Shown in pieces: positions 34,690 to 42,706 of a stretch of DNA of 64,000 nt. How positions within the stretch are numbered: the first letter of the stretch is position 1; every line of letters begins with the position of its first letter. The stretch lies in the NCBI GenBank assembly GCA_016218715.1, contig JACRDG010000101.1:19059-83058 (forward strand). Reading direction: 5' to 3'. This stretch comes from Desulfomonile tiedjei. GTDB taxonomy: Bacteria > Desulfobacterota > Desulfomonilia > Desulfomonilales > Desulfomonilaceae. A program made the position numbers and the translations under genes. The notes under the pieces are model-generated. The model was not told the DNA's origin. It worked only from the letters and a program-made list of their open reading frames with translations, and made no database searches.

Positions 34690-36828
34690 CTAGCGCTCTG
34701 CGTCTTCCATCTTTTTCAGCGCTTCGAGACAGGCGGGTGCCTGTTTGTACGGTCCAGGCTTTTGCCAGACAGGGTCGGTGTACCGGTCGTGGCAGGGGAG
34801 GCATGGAGCGATCCCGACGATTTTAGCGAGTTCTTCGCGGTTGAATCCCCGAGAAAGCTTGTGGGACGTTCCCTGAAGGATGGTTCCCTCGGTGTCGACC
34901 ACCGCGTCTATCGGGTAGGGGATGTTCAATCCTGAAGACGCGGAATCATATATGGGCTCCACGTGGAGTTTGTTGGAGCCGGCCTCCCGGGTGAGCCGCC
35001 CGTCTCCCAGTCCGAGCGCCTTCGGATCGAGATGACAGTCGATGCAGCGGGGGACTTCCGTTCGGGTCGTGTGTGGGTGAGTCGGCGCCATAGCTATGGA
35101 AGATCGGCCGTTTTTGAGCTGCATGATCTTGGAGTCATAGTCACCGACGACGTTGCCGCGAGCGTCGATCACCGTGTTCCACACCTGGCAGCCGGGAACG
35201 AGGATGCCGACCTTGCCGAGGGAGTTGATCCCATAGATGTGCCGGTCGAACCTGAAGAAGCCGCGGCCCTCCGCCCAGCGCCCGTCGGTGTTTTTCCCGG
35301 TGACGTGGTCTGTTCCCTGGTGACCGAAATCGAGGACCTGGTGGCATCCGTAACACTGCGGGCTCCAGGCGCTGTGACACGCGTCGCATTCGAGGCGGCC
35401 ATGGCCCGCTATCGCGTGCGCGTCCCGCTTGCCCGTGATGACACGAACCGGATGCTCCTTTCCCGAGAGCTTGGACGTGAGGCTGAACCCCTTCTCGGTC
35501 AGCCGTACATGGGGGAGCGGCCGACCTTTAGACGTCTGTAGAATGGTATCTCCTTCGGTGAGCTTAAGAAATGGAGAGCTTCTCATCAGTGTTTGAACCA
35601 GGGGATCGTGCGCGCTGGCTTTCATGGTACGCGGAGGCAGGCCCGAGGCTCCGTGACAGTCTTCGCATCGGATTTCGATCTGATCCTTCATGTGTCGGTA
35701 GACGGTTCCGTCTCCCATGGTGTCCTGGCCGGTGTGGCAATCGATGCACCCCATCCCTTTTTCGTGGTGTACGTCCGGAACCAGCTTCCAGAAGAATCTG
35801 TCGTCACTGAGGGTTTCGGGGTTCTCTCCTCCTTGGACGAGGGGCGTGCCGTCCTGGGAGCTTTCCATCTGCCCATGGTAGTTCAGACCCGTCCGCGCGC
35901 TGCGGTTGTGACAGTTTCGGCATTGCTCGTCCGGAATGCGGTTGGTTATGGTATGGCTTGTCGCGTGGCCGGGTTCGTCGCGCTTGATCGTCGGGTCGCC
36001 TCCCCGATACAGTCCTCCTTCATTGTACGGCGCATGGCAGGCCGGGCAACCCTCCTGCCGCCCCATCTTCTCCCGGTGCCGGGGTGACCAGAGATGGCAG
36101 GCCGCGCAAAACTTTCGAAAATGGCTCGCCGCATAATCAGCATCTCCGCCCAACCCGGACTCGGCAGGTATCGAGTGGAGCGTGGTCCGGCCGTCTGAGA
36201 CCGACCTGATCGCGTATGGTGAGGTGCTGTCCTCTGAGAGGCCCCACTGGAACCGGAGGGTCCCTATGATGCCCGCATTGGTGGCCATCAAGGCCCGAGG
36301 CACGTTCTCGACCCGGTTGAGTAACGGATGCGCTCGCTCTGAGTGGCACGACCCGACTACTGCCTTGCTGCTCCCGCAGCTAACCTCCGCCAGGTCAAGC
36401 CGCGCGGGGTTTTTTCCACCGCGCAGCCCGCGATGAGCGCCGGCCACAGTCAAATCCGGGCCGTTTCCTCCGTGGCACATGACACAGCCGAATACCGAAT
36501 TCGGGTGTGATGCCGACAGATCCTCGATTCCCTCATGGCACGTCAGGCACCGTTCCGGCGGGAGTCTTCCTCCGAAAGGTTTGATCTCGATGATCTCGGG
36601 GACCTTCTTCTTGAGTGCGGCGATTTGATCGAGAAGGTCTTGACGTTCGTTTTGGGGGCCGGCTTCTGAAAGCTTCTGTTCCAGTCGCTGAACCGCGAGA
36701 GCGATCCCCCTTTCCTGGAACAGCTTCCACTCAGGGTGAAGGCTCCGATACTCGACATAGGCCAGAACGCATACCAGGAAAACGACGATGAGCAGGGCGA
36801 CCGAGGAGGCCCGCGATCCCGTGCTCAT
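34690..36828 (-). CDS. Membrane-anchored multihaem cytochrome c
   Basis: 712 residues. An N-terminal uncleaved anchor (about 9-27; VALLIVVFLVCVLAYVEY) is followed by a coiled coil (about 40-75). Eleven C-x2-C-H haem sites are counted: CLTCH, CVMCH, CAACH, CPACH, CRNCH, CIDCH, CEDCH, CDACH, CYGCH, CIDCH and CLPCH. A twelfth candidate has a longer spacing (C-x9-C-H near residue 165). The body lies in the periplasm. It starts at ATG 36828, overlapping the stop of the upstream b-type gene by 4 bp (ATGA), so the two are translationally coupled. It probably takes electrons from the quinol pool via that partner. Terminal acceptor unknown. Confidence 0.88.
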   Translation of the reverse strand: MSTGSRASSVALLIVVFLVCVLAYVEYRSLHPEWKLFQERGIALAVQRLEQKLSEAGPQNERQDLLDQIAALKKKVPEIIEIKPFGGRLPPERCLTCHEGIEDLSASHPNSVFGCVMCHGGNGPDLTVAGAHRGLRGGKNPARLDLAEVSCGSSKAVVGSCHSERAHPLLNRVENVPRALMATNAGIIGTLRFQWGLSEDSTSPYAIRSVSDGRTTLHSIPAESGLGGDADYAASHFRKFCAACHLWSPRHREKMGRQEGCPACHAPYNEGGLYRGGDPTIKRDEPGHATSHTITNRIPDEQCRNCHNRSARTGLNYHGQMESSQDGTPLVQGGENPETLSDDRFFWKLVPDVHHEKGMGCIDCHTGQDTMGDGTVYRHMKDQIEIRCEDCHGASGLPPRTMKASAHDPLVQTLMRSSPFLKLTEGDTILQTSKGRPLPHVRLTEKGFSLTSKLSGKEHPVRVITGKRDAHAIAGHGRLECDACHSAWSPQCYGCHQVLDFGHQGTDHVTGKNTDGRWAEGRGFFRFDRHIYGINSLGKVGILVPGCQVWNTVIDARGNVVGDYDSKIMQLKNGRSSIAMAPTHPHTTRTEVPRCIDCHLDPKALGLGDGRLTREAGSNKLHVEPIYDSASSGLNIPYPIDAVVDTEGTILQGTSHKLSRGFNREELAKIVGIAPCLPCHDRYTDPVWQKPGPYKQAPACLEALKKMEDAER

Positions 36829-37262
36829 CCCAGGGAACTCCACACGGTCAGCATCACTGAAGTGATGGTGATACCAAAGAAGGTCGCGAACGTGAGCATT
36901 CTCCTGCGCGGCGAAACAAACGGCAGGAGTCCCAGTAAAACCAGAGCGGTCATCGGAACGACGATCCCAGCGGACAAGGGGGGCAGAAAACGCAGCAACT
37001 GCTGAATCCCGACGAAGATCCACGGGGCTTTCACATGACTGGCCGGGATTCCTGCCGGATCCGCGGGACCTGCCAGCGGCGCGTCTGAAAGCGCCGAGAT
37101 CAGGCAGACCGCGGTCAGTGCAATCAACGCGGCGAATGCTTCCTTGTGAACGAGATGGGGCACGCTCGGAACCCTATCCGGTCTGGCGGGTGTTTCCGGG
37201 AATGCGGCTGATTCACCGGGCCGTGCATCAGCACCGGGATTGAGATCCTCGCGAATTACCAT
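36825..37262 (-). CDS. Cytochrome b subunit-IV (PetD)-like membrane protein
   Basis: 145 residues from ATG 37262 (a start at 37295 is possible). After a polar N-terminus, three hydrophobic segments appear: about 45-62, about 90-117 and about 120-143. The motif DPAGIPASHVKAPWIFVGIQ followed by LLRFLPPLSAG resembles the C-terminal b-subunit/PetD quinol-site region, where PEWYF is replaced by APWIF. A Rieske protein and the haem-bearing cytochrome b half are not adjacent. It overlaps the multihaem cytochrome gene by 4 bp. It is likely part of a bc-like quinol:cytochrome module whose b6-type half is encoded elsewhere. Confidence 0.65.
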   Translation of the reverse strand: MVIREDLNPGADARPGESAAFPETPARPDRVPSVPHLVHKEAFAALIALTAVCLISALSDAPLAGPADPAGIPASHVKAPWIFVGIQQLLRFLPPLSAGIVVPMTALVLLGLLPFVSPRRRMLTFATFFGITITSVMLTVWSSLG

Positions 37263-37473
37263 TCCTGCATCCGGGGGAAAATCCCCCAATACCATAGGCT
37301 TAGAGTGGCTGACAGAGCCGTAGTCGTGATTCTTCCTATCCCTGGGTTCCCTCGTGCCGGGTGACTCCCTTGACGGGAGACGGATGATGGTCTGCCGTCA
37401 TCCTGAGACGCTGCCAGGCATTTCAGAGCGCCAGAAAGAACAAACGCTCCATCGGGTTTCATGGCTCAGGCTT

Positions 37474-37998
37474 CTACTGGAGCGGGCCTTTCAACAGTTG
37501 TACGTCGTCGATCCAGACGGTTCCGGTTCCGTTGATCACGAGGTTGAGCTTGATGAGGTCGGGTTTCTCTCCCTTCTTGAGAAAGAACGGAGTCTTGCGC
37601 AAGACCCATTCCGTAGAACCGGACAGCGGGGCATCAAGCCCGCGCGAAAAGAATTCACCCTTTTCGGGAAAACGGCACCACATTTCGAGGTACGCCTGGC
37701 CTTTGACATCCTGCGCGCGGAGCTTGGCCTGGTAGATCACGGTCGCGTTGTCCACGCCAGGGGCCGGGACCTCGAAAAGAGGAACGACTCGCGGCTGCGA
37801 CGCCACAATCTTCAGCGCCCCTTTCCCATCGCTGGAGGTTTCCTTGTCAATCGTTACTTCCGATGTGGTGAGAATCCCGTCCATGCCGTCGATTGACCAG
37901 CTCTTGAGAACCTGAACATTTTCCGCCGCGTGCAATCCGCCGATGGGCGAAAACACGAGCAGAGCCACCACACACGACAAACAACCCAGCCTGATCAT
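37474..37998 (-). CDS. Secreted beta-sandwich (carbohydrate-binding-module-like) protein
   Basis: 174 residues. A signal peptide (MIRLGCLSCVVALLVFSPIG, cleavage after LHAA) precedes a single domain with the pattern DGMDGILTTSEVTIDKETSS ... GKGALKIVAS ... VIYQAKLRAQDVKGQAYLEM ... TVWIDDVQLL. The ending WIDDVQLLKGP is typical of CBM4/9-like or galactose-binding-like jelly-roll domains. The ligand is unknown. The start has AGGAGGTAACC upstream. It is the only domain, so a binding role rather than catalysis is inferred. Confidence 0.72.
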   Translation of the reverse strand: MIRLGCLSCVVALLVFSPIGGLHAAENVQVLKSWSIDGMDGILTTSEVTIDKETSSDGKGALKIVASQPRVVPLFEVPAPGVDNATVIYQAKLRAQDVKGQAYLEMWCRFPEKGEFFSRGLDAPLSGSTEWVLRKTPFFLKKGEKPDLIKLNLVINGTGTVWIDDVQLLKGPLQ

Positions 37999-38163
37999 GG
38001 TTACCTCCTGGACTGTAGCGCCGCTTCAATTCGGCACCCGTGGGAAACTTGCGATACACAGCATCGCAAACATTCCTCAAAACGACACACAAGACACCGA
38101 GACGATGATACTTGAGTAATTCCCAAGAAACCATGCGAGCTTTTTCTCAGGATAGCGCGCTCG

Positions 38164-39186
38164 TCAGTCCTTTACAATCCTGAAGCCGACCGATCGGTAA
38201 TATCCTCGTGGGCACGCGTTGTGGACATTCTCTATCCGCTTCGAGCTGTGAGCGGATGCCCGGGAACCGCCTCTGATCACTTTGTCCTCGCCTCGCTCGG
38301 GGCCGGCGGGGTTTTCCGACGGACTCTGCCCGTAGTAGTCAGTCGAGTACCAGTCCGCACACCACTGCCAGACATCGCCGATCATGCTCCCGGACAGCGG
38401 TTCTGCTTGGGCTTGCCCGTTCGTGGCAGGAGCCGTTTCGCTGGCACCGGCAAAAATGAGGTCCACTGGTGGTTGCCCGGTGGAAAGCATTGCGGCCCGT
38501 TCCCATTCGGCTGAAGTAGGGAGACGTCCCCCAACCCAACGGGCGTAGTCCGCTGCGCCGTACCACGAGACGCATACCATTGGCTTGTCCGCATACCCTT
38601 CTTTAGGCTGAAACCTGCCACGTTCTTGAACGACCGGGCAGTCGGGCACGTCGAGCTTGACTCGCGGAAAACGTTCCTTGGAGCTTTCGCCTTGCGAGTT
38701 GAGAAAACGGCAGTACTCGCGGACGGTGACCTCGATCCGGGAAATGAAGTACGGCTTCAGGAATACCCTGTGCTGAGGGCGTTCATCGGGTCTTCCTTTT
38801 CCTTCCGGGCTTCCCATGTCGAAGGCGCCTGCCGGGACGAAGAGCATCCCCTCGTATTTTCCCTTGCCCTCCGCAAGCTGCGGAGCCTCCACGGCGGGCC
38901 CAGCCGTCGGTGGCGGCGCTTCTTCCCGCTGACCCGGTGGGAGCGGAATTGACAACCCGCCCGGCAACTCCGGCAGCATCGGGCAGTCGGAAAACTCATG
39001 GCTCGGTTGGAAGAGTTGCGCGAGGACCAGTGTCGGATGCGTCGAAGGGGTCGCTCGTTCGGAATATGCGTGCCCTGTGTGTGCGCAGAGCAGCAGGCTA
39101 CACGTTGCCGCGCACACCAGTAACAACCAATCCGTGATATTCTTCCTGGGTCTGGGCAAGCGCCGCCGTTTCACATCGGAATTCAT
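38164..39186 (-). CDS. Exported formylglycine-generating-enzyme (SUMF1/FGE-sulfatase) domain protein
   Basis: 340 residues from ATG 39186. One hydrophobic segment (about 19-37; ITDWLLLVCAATCSLLLC) precedes a proline-rich linker and an FGE-sulfatase domain (about 112-340). Typical blocks are FVPAGAFDMGSPEGKGRPDE, PYFISRIEVTVREYCRF, KPMVCVSWYGAADYARW, RLPTSAEWERAA, GDVWQWCADWY, KVIRGGSRAS and RSVGFRIVKD. The catalytic Cys pair of true formylglycine-generating enzymes is not evident in the last third, so sulfatase activation is unlikely; such domains often serve as binding or hypermodified C-type-lectin-like folds. Confidence 0.8.
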   Translation of the reverse strand: MNSDVKRRRLPRPRKNITDWLLLVCAATCSLLLCAHTGHAYSERATPSTHPTLVLAQLFQPSHEFSDCPMLPELPGGLSIPLPPGQREEAPPPTAGPAVEAPQLAEGKGKYEGMLFVPAGAFDMGSPEGKGRPDERPQHRVFLKPYFISRIEVTVREYCRFLNSQGESSKERFPRVKLDVPDCPVVQERGRFQPKEGYADKPMVCVSWYGAADYARWVGGRLPTSAEWERAAMLSTGQPPVDLIFAGASETAPATNGQAQAEPLSGSMIGDVWQWCADWYSTDYYGQSPSENPAGPERGEDKVIRGGSRASAHSSKRIENVHNACPRGYYRSVGFRIVKD

Positions 39187-39472
39187 CGGAAGACTCGTCT
39201 TTCTGCTGAAATTCCGGCGAGCCTTCCACCGGATTGCTCCGGTGCAATGACTTCTGCAATAATGCCGCCTGCGGAGGAACTCGTCAAGGACCATGCAACC
39301 CTGTGAGCGGTACCGGGACGATCCAAGGCTGCATTATGAAGGTAAAACCAAAACGTAGGCGCGGATTCATACCATAAGTGGTGCTTGTTTACAGGGGCCG
39401 GTGGTCAAGAGCAGGCGTGGCTGAAAAGGGCTCTCGGCTTAGAACAGACCCCTCAGCCCAAGGGAAACACGA

Positions 39473-41956
39473 ATGGTGCCCGGAAACAGGGTCGTTCAAA
39501 TCCTCTGTGACTCCATCGGCAGCCAGGCTGCCCCAGCCCGCGATCCGGAGTCGTTCTACCGGTCGGCTGTGGCAGCGGTGGTTGGCGCACTCCTCGCGCC
39601 CAGGGAAGCCACGCCCGTGGAGCCCGAGTTCGCCGGACTTGTGCGAGAGGCGCGCGAAATCGGCCCAGTAAGCCCTGAACAGGTGGGAGAGCTGTACGAA
39701 TACCTGCGCGGGTTCAGGTTCGTTGTCAAACCGGGCGAAGCTCCTCGTTTGGCCGCCAGCCAGCGAGGCAGACGGAATCAGGGGCTGTTCTACACGCCGC
39801 AGCCGGTGGTGGAGCACATTGTAAAAACCTCGCTCGATGCGCTCGCCATTCCCGATCCCGCGGAGTACCTCGACCTGAGGCTCCTCGACCCTGCGGTGGG
39901 GACCGGAACCTTCCTCCTTGAAGCGCTGGACGAGCTGAGCCGGCGGGTCCTGGGGCACGGTGCGTACAGCAATGGCCCGATCGCGCAGAGGATCCGTCAG
40001 ATCCACGGGGAAACGGTCGCTGCCGCTCGCGATCTCGGAGCTTGCTCTGAACCCGACCTCGAGACGTGCGTCCGGCTCCACATCATGAGCAAGTGCCTGT
40101 ACGGCGTAGATCTCGACCCTGTAGCAGTGAGGATCGCGAAGGCAGCGCTCAAGAACAGGGCGTATGGCGGTCAGGCGTGCGTCCCGGGAATCGAGCCTGC
40201 CATCCGGGTGGGGAACGCTCTTGTGGGACACGGCGGCGAAGCTCCGATTCCCGCGTCACGGCTCGCAGCCGATCGGCACCACGCGACCGCATATCTCGGC
40301 ACGAAGCCCGTTCGTGCGGAATCCATCGCTCGATGGCGTGCGGAACAGAACATCCTTCACTGGCCTCTGGAATATCCGGAAATCTTCCGGGAACGCGGCG
40401 GTTTTGACTGTATCGTCGGGAACCCGCCGTACGAGATTCTTTCGGTGAAGGAATCCGGTATTGCCGGGCGACGGCGCGAACAAGCCTATTTCCGCTCGAT
40501 CTACCGCACCTGTCAGGGCAAGATAAACACCTATCGGCTCATGACCGAACGGGCGCTTACGCTCCTGCGAGACGGAGGGGTGCTCGGTTTCATTGTCCCC
40601 GCGACGCTTTTGGCCGACACCACCGCGGAAAAACTCCGCCGCATGATCCTCGACGAGTCGGAAATTAAAGGGGCGCTGGTAATCCCGGAGAAAGCCCAAG
40701 TCTTTGTCGGGGTCACCCAGGCTCTGTTGATCCTGATCGCCCGGAAAGGCGGGCCCACCCGACGAGTAGCGCCTTCGCTATGGCAGGGGACCGGACCAGT
40801 CACCGGCACGAGGGAAGTCTGCATAAGCCGCAGGCTCATCGAGCGGGCAGGGGGCCGCATCCCCATCCTCAGGTCAGAGGAAGAAAAGACCCTGCTGGAA
40901 CGGCTCATGGAGCACACACCGTTCCGCGGGGACGAACGCGACGTCCCGGCAGGACTTGTCCATCAGGGCGAGGTGAATCTTACCGTGGACCGCGCGTTCA
41001 TTACGGAACTCAGAACCGACTGTCCCCTCGTTCGGGGTGAACACGTTATGCCGCTACGAGTGAACCATCCGTCCCGCAGGGAAGGGCGGCTGGATTGGGT
41101 GCTCCCCGAGCTCGTCCGGCTCAGGTGCCAGCAGAGCCGGCCGCCACGACGGCAAGGGCTGCTACAGGGGCGCCCCGCCCGCTCTCACGGCTCGTTTGCT
41201 CCGTGGGAGGAGCCGCGCATCGTGCTCGGGCGAGTGGTGAACATGGACACCGATCGACGGCTCAAAGCCGCGGCCGTTCCGGCCGGGGTGTTTCTCGGGG
41301 ATATGACCAACTTCATCTGCCGCCTCACCGTTCCCGAGAACTACCTGCTCGGGCTGCTCAATTCACGGCTTCTCAACTGGCGCATCAAGCTGACCAGCAC
41401 GAACAACTATCTCTCCGCCGCGGAGATCGAGGCGCTCCCGGTGCCGCGAATTTCCCCGACGGAATTACCGGAAAACCTACTCGCCGACGTGAAGAGGCAG
41501 TTCCAAGCACTAGTGGCCGGCGCCGCGGAGCGGTACGATTGCACAATCGAGCAAGGAGTCCCCGCGCCCTCACCCCGACCCTCTCCCATGGGGAGAGGGA
41601 ATGGAGCCTCTCCCAAAGGGAGAGGGAAATCGCCGGCAAGATGCCGGCGCCACTGGGAGTCCCCACTTCCGATGGGAGAGGGTGAGGGGTGGTCAGGTTC
41701 ACTATCCGAGCAAGAAACCGTGTCAATTGCAGAATGGATCTCGCACTTAGCACGTCTCCTTGAGCCAGTTCCCGGACGTCAGAAGCAACCGCTTCTCGCT
41801 GCCTTCATCGAGTTGACCGTTGCGGCCATCCGGCAAGTTCCCGCAGGCGAAGATTCGCTGGCAGGCAGCGGCAATCTCTGGAATGCACTCGATGCCGCGG
41901 TTCTGATGCTCTTCGGATGCGAAGCCTTCGCGAACCTGCCCTCTCAACGGCGCTGA
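39473..41956 (+). CDS. Adenine-specific DNA N6-methyltransferase (type IIG/Eco57I-like) with in-frame repeat insertion
   Basis: 827 residues. SAM motif I is LLDPAVGTGTFLLEALDEL, and motif IV is IVGNPPYEIL, so it is a gamma-class N6-adenine methylase. A TaqI-like specificity region follows at about 480-680 (FLGDMTNFICRL, YLLGLLNSRLLNWR, LSAAEIEALPVPRI). The N-terminal about 95 residues show no clear PD-(D/E)xK nuclease. Residues about 697-743 (PRPSPMGRGNG, GASPKGRGKSPARC, SPLPMGEGEG) are translated from an inverted-repeat-bounded element and are not part of the family. No restriction gene lies nearby. It may be an orphan methylase or a nuclease-less relic. Confidence 0.82.
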   Translation: MVPGNRVVQILCDSIGSQAAPARDPESFYRSAVAAVVGALLAPREATPVEPEFAGLVREAREIGPVSPEQVGELYEYLRGFRFVVKPGEAPRLAASQRGRRNQGLFYTPQPVVEHIVKTSLDALAIPDPAEYLDLRLLDPAVGTGTFLLEALDELSRRVLGHGAYSNGPIAQRIRQIHGETVAAARDLGACSEPDLETCVRLHIMSKCLYGVDLDPVAVRIAKAALKNRAYGGQACVPGIEPAIRVGNALVGHGGEAPIPASRLAADRHHATAYLGTKPVRAESIARWRAEQNILHWPLEYPEIFRERGGFDCIVGNPPYEILSVKESGIAGRRREQAYFRSIYRTCQGKINTYRLMTERALTLLRDGGVLGFIVPATLLADTTAEKLRRMILDESEIKGALVIPEKAQVFVGVTQALLILIARKGGPTRRVAPSLWQGTGPVTGTREVCISRRLIERAGGRIPILRSEEEKTLLERLMEHTPFRGDERDVPAGLVHQGEVNLTVDRAFITELRTDCPLVRGEHVMPLRVNHPSRREGRLDWVLPELVRLRCQQSRPPRRQGLLQGRPARSHGSFAPWEEPRIVLGRVVNMDTDRRLKAAAVPAGVFLGDMTNFICRLTVPENYLLGLLNSRLLNWRIKLTSTNNYLSAAEIEALPVPRISPTELPENLLADVKRQFQALVAGAAERYDCTIEQGVPAPSPRPSPMGRGNGASPKGRGKSPARCRRHWESPLPMGEGEGWSGSLSEQETVSIAEWISHLARLLEPVPGRQKQPLLAAFIELTVAAIRQVPAGEDSLAGSGNLWNALDAAVLMLFGCEAFANLPSQRR
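41565..41693. repeat. Inverted-repeat-bounded element inside the DNA methyltransferase gene
   Basis: Left end CCCTCACCCCGACCCTCTCC, right end GGGAGAGGGTGAGGGG, which are imperfect inverted repeats. Between them lie a second hairpin (CTCTCCCAAAGGGAGAG) and a family A core in reverse orientation (CGCCGGCAAGATGCCGGCGC, about 41630-41652). The frame stays open through the whole element. The CCCTCACCC/CTCTCCC motif is a known dispersed proteobacterial repeat. Confidence 0.8.
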
Positions 41957-41983
41957 CCCCATTTCGCCTGCATGAGAGCAAAC

Positions 41984-42022
41984 CTGGGGGGAACCTTTTT
42001 TCAAAGAGGTTCTCTCCAGATA
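41984..42022. repeat. Dispersed hairpin repeat, second copy
   Basis: CCTGGGGGGAACCTTTTTTC followed by AAAGAGGTTCTCTCCAGA. It matches the hairpin after enolase (34619-34654). It lies between convergent genes and may act as a bidirectional transcription end. Confidence 0.6.
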
Positions 42023-42047
42023 TTACTTCTCTGCCAGAGAGATGGGG

Positions 42048-42524
42048 TCAGTGCCTGTGTTGGAGGCAGTTTTGTTTGAGGGTTCTGGCTTCAGGAGCGG
42101 GTCGGCTGTAAGGGTACGAAGACAGGATCAGGTCGAGCATGACGAGCGACCGGTTGAAGGCCCGGTGGGCGTAATCCCCCTTGGCTATGCCGAGCATAAG
42201 CGATGGGATGAATTCTTCAGGCGGGAGAAAGCCGACGATCCGGTGATGTTCGATGCCGTCGCCGTCCAGGATGACGATAGTGGGGGTGGCCTCGACACGG
42301 AACTGCGCGGCCAGAGCGCTCCGACCGGTAATGTCCTCGCGGTGCGCGATCATGAAGCGGCCGATGAAGTCTACGGTGCGATGGTCGGGATACGTAACCG
42401 CATCCATCTGTCTGCACGCGGGTCAGCCGGGATTGTAGAAATCGAGCAGCAAATGCTTGTCCTGGACTCTCGCCATAGGAAGAGCCAACCCCCAATCCGA
42501 CTCCCATCGAATCGTTTTCGCCAT
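42048..42524 (-). CDS. Selenocysteine-containing thioredoxin-fold protein (U-P-A-C active site)
   Basis: 158 residues if UGA at 42425-42423 is read as selenocysteine (residue 34). The frame runs from ATG 42522-42524 (MAKTIRWESDWGLALP) to LLLDFYNPG, then UGA, then PACRQMDAVTYPD, and on to the stop at 42048. This is exactly a thioredoxin active site (D-F-Y-x3-C-x2-C-R-x-M) with Sec for the first Cys. The cis-proline strand ATPTIVILDGDG confirms the fold. Without readthrough the protein would start at ATG in CRQMDA and lose the first strand and active site. No signal peptide. It is the last gene of the hdr group, on the same strand, 182 bp after hdrB. A possible SECIS hairpin (CCGC...GCGG) follows the UGA. 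A weak ribosome site is the main doubt. Confidence 0.85.
42423..42425 (-). promoter_or_regulatory. UGA recoding site (selenocysteine) in the thioredoxin-like gene
   Basis: The TGA on the minus strand lies where thioredoxins have the first active-site Cys (G-C-P-A-C). CCGC at 42421-42418 could pair with GCGG about 16 bases on, putting a stem directly after the UGA as bacterial SECIS elements require. Confidence 0.75.
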
Positions 42525-42706
42525 GATCTTATCGCGCTTGTAGGAAAGGTCCGGGGACGCAGAAAGCCCGCGTGGCTCTTAGAGACGCATGGTAGACCCG
42601 GGGGCACTCTGGGCGCCCCCAGGCTCGTACAACCACTGCTCGGTCCGTCAGGCCCGGGACTGCAATTCAATCGAAGCGAATCGTGCCCTGGCGGGCCGCG
42701 ACGCTC

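Noticed and set aside
42217..42507. A separate 96-codon gene over the start of the thioredoxin-like gene
   Set aside because: It is a different frame of the same strand with Arg-rich sequence; the UGA-readthrough frame explains the region as a thioredoxin.
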